Below are positions 1 to 8,179 of a DNA stretch of 44,024 nt, in pieces (positions within the stretch are counted from its first letter, which is position 1; each line of letters begins with the position of its first letter). The position numbers and the translations under genes were made by a program. The stretch is from Thaumasiovibrio sp043421945 (lineage in GTDB: Bacteria; Pseudomonadota; Gammaproteobacteria; Enterobacterales; Vibrionaceae), in contig JBHOGO010000034.1 in the NCBI GenBank assembly GCA_043421945.1, forward strand, positions 1-44,024. Direction: 5' to 3'. The notes beneath the pieces are model-generated. The model had not been told where the DNA came from. It saw nothing but the letters and a program-made list of their open reading frames with translations, and did no database searches.

Positions 1-2
1 TC

Positions 3-56
3 GCCTATCTGGAGCGGGTCATACTAGCTGGAATTAAGGGCTTGAACAAAAATTAA
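3..56 (+). other. open frame entering from the left edge (possible gene 3' end)
   Basis: One frame is open from the window edge to a TAA at 54-56 and reads AYLERVILAGIKGLNKN. It could be the C-terminus of a gene starting outside the window. Seventeen residues are too few to identify a family, and the following DNA is degraded, so this could also be chance. Confidence 0.2.
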
Positions 57-63
57 ACACTCA

Positions 64-331
64 TGCTCTTGCCCTGAGTTACCTGGCCAGCAACCTACGA
101 TTATTAATACGATGCAATTAGCAAGTGATTATTTAACACTTGTCGTCGCTGATAATCATGAAATGGCTAATGAAAAGCAAGTCGATTTACATCAAGTAGC
201 GAAATACCCGTGTTGCTCGAGATGCATTGGACAAAATCAACAAATTTGGTTACACAAACATGGGTAAAATGATTTACACAAAATGTGAGCATCCCATAAG
301 GAGCAAGTACAACATGGTTGTAATCACCTAG
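64..331 (+). pseudogene. frameshifted remnant, possibly LysR-type regulator effector domain
   Basis: Two overlapping frames together look like one protein. Frame 1 from about 64 to 204 gives LASDYLTLVVADNHEMA and ends near HQVAKYP. Frame 2 from about 205 to the TAG at 329-331 continues with TRVARDALDKINKFGYTNMG. The pattern (LVVADNHEMA, a DLHQVAKYP-like turn, then a helix) resembles the substrate-binding half of LysR regulators, but that is inference from a short stretch. No N-terminal helix-turn-helix is present and no single frame spans the region. It is read as a truncated, frameshifted gene remnant; the family call is weak. Confidence 0.35.
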
Positions 332-439
332 CGATGCTACCCCCCATGACCTATAGCAAAGCGCAATTCAACTCTTTAACAGAGCATCATCACCTGTGAA
401 TCAACTCATTAACTCCGTCGATAACGTGGTTGAAATCAG

Positions 440-909
440 ATGCGATTGACCTTACAGCGCACGACGCACCTCCTACTTACCTCTCTAATAATGAGTGGCA
501 TTGCTCTTTGGATAACAAAAAATGCTGCGACTCTTCATAATGTGCTTCTTCAGGGCTTAATGCTTATCCACCTCATCGTGGCCATTCCCTTTTTAATTAT
601 CGCACTCCCTTACCTTTTTCATCATTTCACTAAAAATTTAGGGGTTCGTGGCCGACGTTTAAACATAAGCGGCTTTATCAGTAGCATCGGTTCACTCACA
701 GTAATAGGCAGTGGAATAGCTCTCACCCTCTGGAGACAGAGTCCGCTACATCCTGGGTGGTAACACTTCATCAAAGTGCTGCCGCAACGGTGGTCATCGC
801 GACCTTTATCCATTTACTGATGTGGTGGCGCTTACCCAAAAGTAGGATGCTTGCATGCCGCTATGACTTTCTCTTTATAGTGATTAACGCCTCTGTTCCA
901 TCACTTTAA
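440..909 (+). pseudogene. four-helix membrane protein broken by a frameshift
   Basis: The first frame (440-763) encodes 107 residues with three hydrophobic segments (about residues 8-25, 35-62 and 75-97) and stops at 761-763. The next frame, entered near 740-757, continues without a break through VVTLHQSAAATVVIATF and IHLLMWWRLP to a TAA at 907-909, supplying the missing fourth helix. The two halves look like an internal repeat: each is a helix, a short loop and a second helix carrying His (LIHLIVA and YLFHHF in the first half, LHQSA and FIHLL in the second). Paired His in antiparallel helices suggest a small b-type haem protein of the cytochrome b561 or DUF4405 kind, which is inference. A sequencing error could give the same picture. 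Confidence 0.45.
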
Positions 910-1159
910 CATCAGACTCGGGAATGATATTTTTTAGACGCTTTAACATCTTCTGTTGCGTAAAGGATCGTACTAACTCCTCATCGCAGGCAAGCCTTCG
1001 TTTCCAATTTCAATAGCACAGGTTACTCACTAGTGCCTGCAATGATTGCTTCTGTATTTATATATGCATCAAACGCATACAATAGCTGCAAATATATCAT
1101 TTGGCGCATAGCGGCTTTCCCCTTACACTCCACGCAACTTTTCGCTTTTACACTTTTTT
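910..1159. other. intergenic region before the His-rich gene
   Basis: No convincing coding frame was found. An inverted repeat TATGC/GCATA lies around 1062-1080 and could be part of a regulator site for the gene at 1160; this is a weak suggestion. Confidence 0.3.
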
Positions 1160-1375
1160 ATGTTTAAACAAACGTTAATTGCACAGCTTTGTCGCCTTAT
1201 GGTTGCGCTCGTCATTACATTGACCGCTGTACACCATAGCGAGCTTTTGCTTAACGCACTGGCTGAACATGCTGTGTCGGCTGGCTGCCACTCTATGGAT
1301 AGCCTCGAGTCTATGGACAGTCACGAGCACCACCACATGACACATCACCATGTCACTGAACATCACCATCATTAA
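1160..1375 (+). CDS. small histidine-rich membrane or exported protein
   Basis: The 71-residue product starts with a hydrophobic segment (about residues 8-30, LCRLMVALVITLTAVHH) that could be a signal peptide or one membrane helix. It ends in a tail in which 11 of the last 18 residues are His, in clusters of 3, 3 and 4, with Asp/Glu and Met nearby and a single Cys in the middle. Such tails bind Ni, Zn, Cu or Co in known metallochaperones, so a metal-binding or metal-buffering role is inferred. The stop lies nine bases before the start of the MFS gene at 1385, so the two are almost certainly co-transcribed. No family name is recognised. The overlapping minus-strand frame is a shadow. Confidence 0.6.
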   Translation: MFKQTLIAQLCRLMVALVITLTAVHHSELLLNALAEHAVSAGCHSMDSLESMDSHEHHHMTHHHVTEHHHH

Positions 1376-1384
1376 GGTTTTACA

Positions 1385-2611
1385 ATGAGTATTTTTCGCT
1401 ATCCATTGCTCGTATGGCTTGGTATCGGTACGCTAATTATTAGCCTCGGTATCCGTCAATCATTTGGTATTTTCATGATGCCTATTTCCGACCATTTTAT
1501 GACAGGTCGGGAATTTTTCAGTTTAACGATTGCCTTGCAAAACCTTATGTTTGGTATCTTCCAACCTTTTGTTGGCATGGCAGCAGACCGCTTTGGCTCG
1601 AAACGTATTATTAGTTTTGGTGCCCTCGCTTACGCACTTGGTCTCTACCTAACCTCTATCACGCAAACCTCTTCGATGCTTTATCTCTCTTTGGGTGTGT
1701 TAGTCGGTTTAGGGCTTAGCTCCACCAGCTATGTGATCATTCTTGGTGCTGTCGCGAAAGTCGTTCCAGCGAAACACACCGCAAAAGCGTTTGGTTTAAC
1801 GACCGCAGCAGGATCGTTTGGGATGTTTGCTGTGATTCCAGGTGCGCAATCGTTGTTACAGCATTTCGATTGGCAGACAGCAATGCAAGTATTTGCGATG
1901 GGCTGTTTCGTGATGATCGCATTCTCTATATTCATGCGCACAGCAAAAAGTGAAAGTAATCATGTTGATGCACAAGATGACCAGCAGACGCTTAAACAAG
2001 CACTGAAACAAGCATTTGCACACAAAGGCTATTGGTTAATTCACATGGGCTTCTTTGTTTGTGGCTTCCATGTCATGTTTATCGCCACTCACCTACCAAG
2101 CTACCTTGCTGATCGTGGTTTACCTGCCACTTCAGCCGCTATGGCATTGGCGTATGTGGGTATTTTTAATATCTTCGGATCGTACTTCTGGGGATTAATG
2201 GGTGATAACTTCAGCAAGCGACATGTGATGTCCGTGCTCTACGTCATTCGTGCTATCGTCATTGCAGGCTTTGTCGTTGTTCCACTGACGAACACCACGG
2301 CAATGTTCTTTGGCGCAGCGATTGGTTTTTGCTGGTTAGGTACGGTTCCCCTAACATCAGGACTTGTTCGTCAGATCTTTGGGGCGCGTTACATGTCGAC
2401 ACTTTACGGTTTGGTGTTCTTTACACACCAAGTGGGTAGTTTCTTAGGGGCATGGCTAGGTGGTCGTATCTACGATTACTATGGTTCTTACACCCCTATT
2501 TGGTGGTCAACGGTCTTCTTTGCCATCGTTGCAGCGATTATCCATTTACCCATCAATGATAAGCCATTAAATGAAAAGTCAGTCCCTGAATTAAAGCCTC
2601 AGTCTGCATAA
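1385..2611 (+). CDS. MFS transporter, 12 helices
   Basis: The 408-residue protein has about twelve hydrophobic helices in two six-helix halves with a charged central loop near residues 185-215. The helix 2-3 loop reads GMAADRFGSKR, a clear version of the major facilitator signature G-x3-D-R-x-G-x-[RK]. The equivalent second-half loop is GLMGDNFSKRH. The N-terminus (GIRQSFGIFMMPIS) resembles monocarboxylate or oxalate-formate type carriers, but the substrate cannot be told. The gene follows the His-rich mini-protein by nine bases, which hints that a metal or a metal complex could be handled; this is inference only. A hairpin terminator at 2727-2757 ends the unit. Confidence 0.85.
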   Translation: MSIFRYPLLVWLGIGTLIISLGIRQSFGIFMMPISDHFMTGREFFSLTIALQNLMFGIFQPFVGMAADRFGSKRIISFGALAYALGLYLTSITQTSSMLYLSLGVLVGLGLSSTSYVIILGAVAKVVPAKHTAKAFGLTTAAGSFGMFAVIPGAQSLLQHFDWQTAMQVFAMGCFVMIAFSIFMRTAKSESNHVDAQDDQQTLKQALKQAFAHKGYWLIHMGFFVCGFHVMFIATHLPSYLADRGLPATSAAMALAYVGIFNIFGSYFWGLMGDNFSKRHVMSVLYVIRAIVIAGFVVVPLTNTTAMFFGAAIGFCWLGTVPLTSGLVRQIFGARYMSTLYGLVFFTHQVGSFLGAWLGGRIYDYYGSYTPIWWSTVFFAIVAAIIHLPINDKPLNEKSVPELKPQSA

Positions 2612-2726
2612 CCGCTATGTGCTTTCAGAACAATGGCAACCGTCGATAACGGATACACTTTATCAATAAAAGCATAAGGATAAAGGCATAGTGATAAAGT
2701 CATACTGAGAAGCCAAAATTCATAAT

Positions 2727-2757
2727 AAAACGGCGAGCTACAATAGCTCGCCGTTTT
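2727..2757. terminator. bidirectional hairpin terminator
   Basis: A perfect 9-bp stem CGGCGAGCT/AGCTCGCCG with loop ACAAT is flanked by A-rich sequence on the left and TTTTT on the right. It sits between two convergent genes and can serve both. Confidence 0.85.
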
Positions 2758-2827
2758 TCATTCTGCTTTTGCTGTGACTATTGATTATATCATTTTCTTT
2801 ATAACCCATTTGACACAACAGATAGCT

Positions 2828-3619
2828 TTATCGCTCTGCATCCATCTCTACCAATGTCTCCATCTGAGGTAGAGTTTGTACCATCACATCATTTCGACAA
2901 GCACGTAAGTCGCGCGTAATCTCAACTAACGGCATGGTCGGGAAACGTTTCATTGCCATCGCTGCAATCGCTTGCCCTGTTCGCCCTACACCCGCTCGAC
3001 AGTGAATAACCGGCAATAGCTTGTTTGGGTCTTGTGCTGCTCGGCTTCCACGCTCAGTATAAAACTGACGTTTTTCTGCAGCCGTTTCTTCAATAAGCGC
3101 CACCAAACGATGAGTGGTCAATGCACTGACTGTCTGATGATCTGGCCAGTTATGAACATGGATAACAGGAAAATCAATCGCAGCTTCATAACCAAAGACT
3201 TCCAGTTGATACATGTTTGCTTCGATATCATCGCCCAAATCCTCAGTACCCGTTAACGTCACGTTGGTTTGCAACGGGCCGTAGTTGTATGAATGAGCAA
3301 AATAGCCAGGCATGACATGCCCATTGATATCAGCATTACTCGCCAATATCACAAGAACAGGCGTGCGGTTATCAACAAGCATTTCGAAGTATGGGACAAG
3401 CTGCTGAACCGTTGGGTATTGCGTTGCGATTGCAATTTGATCACCACCAATCGTAATTCGATTCGCATTGAGATCGCGACGAACATTTGTATCAGCACTA
3501 TGAGGCATTTGAAAACGATCACGTTTAGGATCAAAAGGAAGGCTTCTAGCGTGGCCTTTTACTTCCATCAACTCAGCAGCAGAGAACGCTGCTGGACGAG
3601 CTACTTCTTGTTCTTTCAT
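2828..3619 (-). CDS. YopH-like protein tyrosine phosphatase
   Basis: The 263-residue protein carries a complete tyrosine phosphatase site: P-loop HCRAGVGRTGQ with Cys207 and Arg213, WPD loop NWPD with general acid Asp160, and the two Q-loop glutamines in RNDVMVQTLPQ (Gln248, Gln252). The closest match I recall is the catalytic domain of Yersinia YopH and relatives (Salmonella SptP, Aeromonas AopH). Shared blocks include DLNAN near residue 50, NRTPVL with LAS near 84-93, HV-NWPD, and VIHCRAGVGRT. Only the catalytic half is present: YopH has about 190 extra N-terminal residues for secretion, chaperone and substrate binding, whereas this protein enters the PTP fold by about residue 40. No type III secretion gene is visible nearby. 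Whether it is a secreted effector or a cytoplasmic enzyme is open. Confidence 0.9.
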   Translation of the reverse strand: MKEQEVARPAAFSAAELMEVKGHARSLPFDPKRDRFQMPHSADTNVRRDLNANRITIGGDQIAIATQYPTVQQLVPYFEMLVDNRTPVLVILASNADINGHVMPGYFAHSYNYGPLQTNVTLTGTEDLGDDIEANMYQLEVFGYEAAIDFPVIHVHNWPDHQTVSALTTHRLVALIEETAAEKRQFYTERGSRAAQDPNKLLPVIHCRAGVGRTGQAIAAMAMKRFPTMPLVEITRDLRACRNDVMVQTLPQMETLVEMDAER

Positions 3620-4413
3620 CAGTTTACCTGTGTACTTCTCGCTAAGTTGGAACTTCGCATATTAACGAATCATTACGCCCACTTTACCACGCCATCAGCT
3701 TGAATCAACGCTGTGTTGCTGCTCTTCAAGACAATCAACCAAATAGTCGCCATCTGAGAATCTCAAACCGGCTATACGAAACTGCATCACTGACGTCATG
3801 CATGAATGTATTGATGAAGATAATAGATATATTGATGCTGCAGATTCTCAAGATGCCTAACTGGTAACTGGTATCCGATATTATTTCGGTGCTTCGCAGC
3901 ATAACATTTCTTTTCTGATCACCCACTCATCAAAAAATCACAAATAAATTAAAACCAGAATAATGACTGGCATCAATCAGCATCATCATCTCAAAACAAT
4001 ACGTTGCATCTAATAAAAACATCAACACCTAAAGACTAACATAAGTGATTAATTCGGAATATAACACCGTATCACCAGCAAAAATAAGATATAAATACTT
4101 GAATAACAAATATCATACCGGACAGAACGCCAACAATTTAAAACCAATATTATCAATAACCTACAATAAAAACACCACATCAAACCCATCATTAATGGCA
4201 TGATTAATCAACTCATATTGGGTCGGCAAATACTCTTTCAATCCTTCTAAGTGCAGACAATCCATCTGTTTATTTGCCTTATTATCCGTATTTCTGATAT
4301 AACTTTGCTGCAATCAATAATATGTCACTGTTATTTTCAGCAGTACAAGACAACACAACGAGTTAATGAAAACTCGACGATGCAACTCAACATTTAATAT
4401 AGAAAGGATGCTT
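3620..4413. other. AT-rich gene-poor region between phosphatase and ABC importer
   Basis: Nearly 800 bases hold no substantial gene. The plus strand from about 3920 to 4200 is strikingly A- and C-rich and poor in G. The only coding-like stretch is a 34-residue minus-strand frame at 4161-4265, listed separately. Promoters for the divergent phosphatase and importer genes must lie here, but none stands out. Confidence 0.5.
4161..4265 (-). CDS. small unidentified ORF, possible gene fragment
   Basis: Below usual ORF cut-offs, this 34-residue frame begins MDCLHLEGLKEYLPTQ and ends NDGFDVVFLL. It has a natural-looking amphipathic composition and an AAGG about ten bases before its ATG. It points the same way as the phosphatase gene roughly 540 bases downstream. 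It could be a remnant of a longer gene, a small protein, or chance. No family is recognised. Confidence 0.25.
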   Translation of the reverse strand: MDCLHLEGLKEYLPTQYELINHAINDGFDVVFLL

Positions 4414-5205
4414 ATGAAACGCTTTTTACGCGCTGCGCTCGCGCTAATGCTTATCTCACCGGCTGCTTTTGCTAGTGACACCTTACTACAGGAAATCAGT
4501 AAGGATGGTGAACTACGTGTCTGTTTTGATGCAGGCTATATGCCATTCGAAATGACCGCAAAAAATGGTCAATACATTGGCTTCGATATCGACCTTGGTC
4601 GACAGATGGCTCGTGCAATGGGTGTAAAATATACGCCAGTAAACACTGCATGGGACGGTATTATCCCTACACTGCTAACAGGTCGATGCCACATGATCAT
4701 GGGCGGTATGACGATTACTCCTCAACGTAATATGCAAGTTAATTTCGCTGACCCGTACATCGTTATAGGCCAATCAATTCTTCTTAGCCCTAAGCACAAA
4801 GACACAATCACTAACTACCGCGATCTTAATGACGAGAAATTCACTGTCGTCACAAAGCTAGGAACGACGGGTGAAGGTGCAATCAAACGCTACCTACCAA
4901 AAGCAACGCTTAATCTTTACGAAACACAATCTGAAGCCGTGCTTGAAGTGATTAATGGTAAAGCCGATGCCTTTATTTATGACCTTCCATATAACGCTAT
5001 TTATAACGCGGAAAACAAAGGCCAATTGGTTCACCTTGATCAGCCTTTCACGTTTGAGCCATTAGGCTGGGCAATCCGTCAAGGCGATCCAGATTTCCTT
5101 AACTTCTTAAACGGTTACCTACGTCAAATTAAAGGTGACGGTACTTATGACCGCATCTACGACAAGTGGTTTAACAGTGATGATTGGTTAAAACAAGTTC
5201 AGTAA
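4414..5205 (+). CDS. polar amino acid ABC importer, substrate-binding protein
   Basis: The start is placed at the ATG at 4414 because AGAAAGGA lies five bases upstream and the product then begins with a textbook signal peptide (MKRFLRAALALMLISPAAFA, cleaved before SD). The mature part is a family 3 periplasmic binding protein (PBP II fold, 263 residues in all). It has the signature GFDIDLGRQMA, the ligand arginine in MTITPQRN, the GTTGE loop and the acidic DLPY motif that together hold the alpha-carboxylate and alpha-amino groups of an amino acid. Exact substrate (Arg, Gln, Cys or similar) is not decidable. It is the first gene of an importer operon with permease and ATPase. An upstream in-frame ATG at 4366 has no signal-peptide logic. 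Confidence 0.92.
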   Translation: MKRFLRAALALMLISPAAFASDTLLQEISKDGELRVCFDAGYMPFEMTAKNGQYIGFDIDLGRQMARAMGVKYTPVNTAWDGIIPTLLTGRCHMIMGGMTITPQRNMQVNFADPYIVIGQSILLSPKHKDTITNYRDLNDEKFTVVTKLGTTGEGAIKRYLPKATLNLYETQSEAVLEVINGKADAFIYDLPYNAIYNAENKGQLVHLDQPFTFEPLGWAIRQGDPDFLNFLNGYLRQIKGDGTYDRIYDKWFNSDDWLKQVQ

Positions 5206-5217
5206 ACCGCCTATGAG

Positions 5218-5242
5218 GATACCGAGCAGCGCGCTCGGTATC
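5218..5242 (+). promoter_or_regulatory. intercistronic hairpin after the binding-protein gene
   Basis: A perfect 10-bp stem GATACCGAGC/GCTCGGTATC with loop AGCGC lies between the binding-protein stop (5205) and the permease start (5270), followed by ACCTTTTC. It may be a partial terminator or a 3'-end stabiliser that keeps binding-protein mRNA in excess over the membrane parts, as known in other ABC importer operons. Confidence 0.65.
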
Positions 5243-5269
5243 ACCTTTTCATTAACTTAGAGAGTAAAC

Positions 5270-6217
5270 ATGTTATCCAAGCCTAATCGCTTACTCTGGA
5301 ATAGTGTATTCACTGCCATTATCATTGGTTTATGTTGTCTTGTTTATTTATCAGCTAAGCGTATTGACTATAACTGGAACTGGCAACGGGTTGTTCCTTA
5401 CATCATTGATCATCAAGCCAGCGCAATTGCTGCGCCAGAAGATGGCAATATTGTTAGTCATAGTGATGGTTCACTATATTTAGAATCTCTCGGTGGTGAT
5501 GTCCTCGTTGAACTGAGCGAGTACGACGCTATTTCTGTTTTCGAAGGCGATATGATTTTCGAAGGCGATCAATTAGCAAGTGTCGATGGCTGGCAAATTG
5601 GTCCCCTAACGCAAGGGCTTATCGTCACGATAAAGATCTCACTGTGGTCTCTCATATTTGCTCTCGTGATTGGGCTTATTATCGGCTTAATGCGGATATC
5701 GTCTAATATTGCGCTAAGAAAACTATCTGTCACCTACGTCGAGTTAATTCGTGGCACGCCCCTGCTGGTCCAAATCTTTATCGTGTACTTCTTTTTTGGC
5801 ACCGTACTCGATCTTGACCGCTTTACCGCAGGTGTCATCGCACTGTCAGTGTTCACTGCCGCATACGTAGCAGAAATTGTCCGTGCAGGCATCCAAGCCA
5901 TCCCTAAAGGGCAGATGGAAGCAGCGCGCTCACTCGGCATGAACTACGTTCAGGCAATGATTTATGTCATCTTGCCACAGGCGTTTAAACGTACATTGCC
6001 GCCTCTCGCTGGACAATTTATTAACTTAATTAAAGATTCATCACTTGTTTCAGTTATCTCTATTACTGATTTAACCAAAGCAGGCCGAGAAGTGGTGAGT
6101 GGTAGCTTCGCGCCGTTTGAGGTCTGGTTTACCGTCGCATTCCTCTACCTGATTCTTACCAGTAGTTTGTCTTGGGCCATCCAACGTTTAGAAGTGAGGT
6201 TATCAGCCAGTGACTAG
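5270..6217 (+). CDS. polar amino acid ABC importer, permease with extra periplasmic insert
   Basis: The 315-residue protein has an N-terminal helix (residues about 13-29) and then a soluble stretch of roughly 85 residues (about 32-112) rich in acidic residues. A typical HisM/GlnP-like membrane domain follows, with helices from about residue 118 on. The ABC-coupling EAA loop is clear: EAARSLGMNYVQAMIYVILP. ELIRGTPLLVQI is the usual family signature. Family members are normally 215-250 residues, so the N-terminal insert is extra; comparable extended permeases exist in Vibrionaceae and may help dock the binding protein, which is inference. It would act as a homodimer since only one permease gene is present. 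Confidence 0.9.
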   Translation: MLSKPNRLLWNSVFTAIIIGLCCLVYLSAKRIDYNWNWQRVVPYIIDHQASAIAAPEDGNIVSHSDGSLYLESLGGDVLVELSEYDAISVFEGDMIFEGDQLASVDGWQIGPLTQGLIVTIKISLWSLIFALVIGLIIGLMRISSNIALRKLSVTYVELIRGTPLLVQIFIVYFFFGTVLDLDRFTAGVIALSVFTAAYVAEIVRAGIQAIPKGQMEAARSLGMNYVQAMIYVILPQAFKRTLPPLAGQFINLIKDSSLVSVISITDLTKAGREVVSGSFAPFEVWFTVAFLYLILTSSLSWAIQRLEVRLSASD

Positions 6218-6236
6218 AGATTATAATGGTGATGAC

Positions 6237-6962
6237 ATGATCGTTACTAAGAAGATTAATAAGATCTACCCCAACGGATGCCATGCATTAAAAGACATTA
6301 CCTGTACGGTGAATCGAGGCGAAGTCGTCGTTGTGGTGGGTCCATCGGGGTCAGGAAAGTCGACATTTTTACGAGCGCTCAATCAACTTGAAGTTATTTC
6401 AAGCGGCACAATCGTTGTAGATGGCACTGACATGTACAGCAAAGAGACGAACATTAACACCCTACGAGAAGAAGTTGGCATGGTATTCCAAGGCTTCAAC
6501 CTCTTCCCGCACAAGACAGCCCTAGGGAACGTCATGTTGGCGCCAATCACGGTGGCAAAACGCCCTAAGCAAGAAGCGGAAGCTGACGCCATCGACCTCC
6601 TCAATAAGGTTGGACTGGGTGATCGTATCAACAACTACCCTAGTCACCTATCAGGCGGTCAACAGCAACGTGTCGCGATCGCCCGTGCATTGGCAATGAA
6701 GCCCAACTTGATGTTGTTCGATGAGCCTACCTCTGCGCTAGACCCTGAAATGGTGGGTGAAGTATTAGATGTCATGAAGAGCCTTGCTGCTGATGGCATG
6801 ACAATGGTTGTGGTTACTCATGAAATGGGCTTTGCACGTGAAGTCGCAGACAGAGTGCTGTTCATGGAAGATGGCGAACTGCTCGTCGATGACACACCAG
6901 ATGCCTTCTTTGATAACCCATCAAACCCGCGCTTAAACCAATTCTTATCTAAAGTTCTTTAA
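6237..6962 (+). CDS. polar amino acid ABC importer, ATPase
   Basis: The 241-residue ATPase has all nucleotide-binding motifs: Walker A GPSGSGKST, Q-loop VFQGFNLFPH, signature LSGGQQQR, Walker B LMLFDEPTSALD, and the switch His in VVTHEMG. It belongs to the GlnQ/HisP/ArtP group. The ATG at 6237 (MIVTKKINKIYPNG) is chosen because it matches where family members begin and has GGTGAT just upstream; a GTG at 6210 would give nine more residues and overlap the permease by eight bases. It is the last gene of the importer operon, followed by a terminator-like hairpin. Confidence 0.93.
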   Translation: MIVTKKINKIYPNGCHALKDITCTVNRGEVVVVVGPSGSGKSTFLRALNQLEVISSGTIVVDGTDMYSKETNINTLREEVGMVFQGFNLFPHKTALGNVMLAPITVAKRPKQEAEADAIDLLNKVGLGDRINNYPSHLSGGQQQRVAIARALAMKPNLMLFDEPTSALDPEMVGEVLDVMKSLAADGMTMVVVTHEMGFAREVADRVLFMEDGELLVDDTPDAFFDNPSNPRLNQFLSKVL

Positions 6963-6993
6963 GCTCCTTTCTGCGCCATCATAACAACGCTAC

Positions 6994-7045
6994 CCCACCT
7001 CTTTTTGTGAATCCTTGTTCATGCAAAGAGGTGGGAGTCTTTCTT
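6994..7045 (+). terminator. hairpin terminator after the importer operon
   Basis: An 11-bp perfect stem CCCACCTCTTT (6994-7004) / AAAGAGGTGGG (7025-7035) encloses a 20-base loop and is followed by the T-rich AGTCTTTCTTTTT. Confidence 0.7.
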
Positions 7046-7140
7046 TTTACGTTATCTATTCCCTCTAGCACTAAAAACAGAGCGTTCTCGCTTATCAGTG
7101 ATACACTCAAGCGATAACCTTCAAAGGTGATTGATAAAAG

Positions 7141-7542
7141 ATGAAAGACTGCAACCAATGTGGAAAATGCTGTATCAAATATGGCAACGGAGACCTTGCT
7201 GCAACAAAAGAAGAAATCGATCTTTGGGAGTTGTTTAACCCTGATATTTTTGAATATGTTAAGGATGGAAAAATCTGGTTTGACCCGCAAACGAAAGAGC
7301 AGTTAGACCACTGTCCGTTCTTAGCTCTTGCTCCCAAGCACAGTCCTCACGAGAAAGATAAATATACTTGCAGCATTTATCTTGATAGACCTGAAGACTG
7401 CCGCCACTACCCTAGCTTGATTAACGAAATGGTTCGGGATGAATGCGAAATGATTGAGGCTGTTGATCTCAACAATCCCAAGAAGGCTCAAAAACAACTC
7501 GATATACTAATGAGCTCGAGCCGTCCCTCAGGTCATTCCTAG
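7141..7542 (+). CDS. YkgJ-family cysteine-cluster protein
   Basis: The 133-residue protein begins MKDCNQCGKCC, the CxxCxxCC signature (Cys4, 7, 10, 11) of the YkgJ/UPF0153 family. Later cysteines (HCPFL near residue 60, YTCSIY near 78, DCRHYP near 87) complete the likely metal site, with the family's CxxY-x-RPxxCRxYP pattern well preserved. The bound metal (Zn or an Fe-S cluster) and the function are not established for the family. It is a single gene convergent with the LysE-type exporter, with 22 bases between the stops. Confidence 0.82.
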   Translation: MKDCNQCGKCCIKYGNGDLAATKEEIDLWELFNPDIFEYVKDGKIWFDPQTKEQLDHCPFLALAPKHSPHEKDKYTCSIYLDRPEDCRHYPSLINEMVRDECEMIEAVDLNNPKKAQKQLDILMSSSRPSGHS

Positions 7543-7564
7543 AAAACAATCACTTAAAGGGAAC

Positions 7565-8179
7565 TCATAGGGCCCCTTCTCGGACAATTTCAACAATGAT
7601 TGGTACGACCGAAATCACCAACAAGCTCGACATCGCCAAATTGAACACTTTCCGGCTACGAGGCGTATTGACGATTTTTTTAAGTAAGGTTCCAAACGCT
7701 AACCACAACCCAACACATGGAAATGAAACCACTAAAAAGGTTGTGGCTATCAAAATATTTTGACCGAGAAAACTAGCATCATGCGAGATAAATGCCGCAA
7801 TAGCCCCAGTAGCTACAACCCAAGCTTTACCATTAACCCACTGAAAAAGCGCACCTTTCAAAAAGGTTAATGGCTTAGTTTGAGATTCTGATGAAACACT
7901 TCCTACTGATGTGGCAATAAGGTAGGCTAGATATAATAAATAGCACACACCGACACACTTGATAATAAAGTGTAAGGCGGGAAACCATTCAAATATGGCG
8001 GCAAAACCGACGCCAAGCAGCAATAACATGACAGTAAAGCCGATACAGATACCGCAAAGCAATGGCAATGTTTTCTTTACCCCAAAGTTCACACCTGATG
8101 TCATCACCATGATGTTATTAGGGCCAGGCGTTACTGATGATGAAACTGCAAACAATACCACCGCGAAAAAGTACTCCAC
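7565..8179 (-). CDS. LysE/RhtB-family amino acid exporter
   Basis: The 204-residue membrane protein has the family hallmark SSSVTPGPNNIMVMTSG at its N-terminus, then about six hydrophobic helices, with the family's KGALFQWVNGKAW block in the middle. These proteins export amino acids such as homoserine, threonine, lysine, cysteine or leucine using the proton gradient; the substrate here cannot be read from sequence. It is monocistronic with no regulator beside it. Confidence 0.88.
   Translation of the reverse strand: MEYFFAVVLFAVSSSVTPGPNNIMVMTSGVNFGVKKTLPLLCGICIGFTVMLLLLGVGFAAIFEWFPALHFIIKCVGVCYLLYLAYLIATSVGSVSSESQTKPLTFLKGALFQWVNGKAWVVATGAIAAFISHDASFLGQNILIATTFLVVSFPCVGLWLAFGTLLKKIVNTPRSRKVFNLAMSSLLVISVVPIIVEIVREGAL

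Noticed and set aside
3735..3926. 63-residue minus-strand frame upstream of the phosphatase
   Set aside because: Composition is irregular and no ribosome site or similarity is seen.
4366..4413. Longer start of the ABC binding protein
   Set aside because: The extra 16 residues precede a perfect signal peptide and the ribosome site favours 4414.
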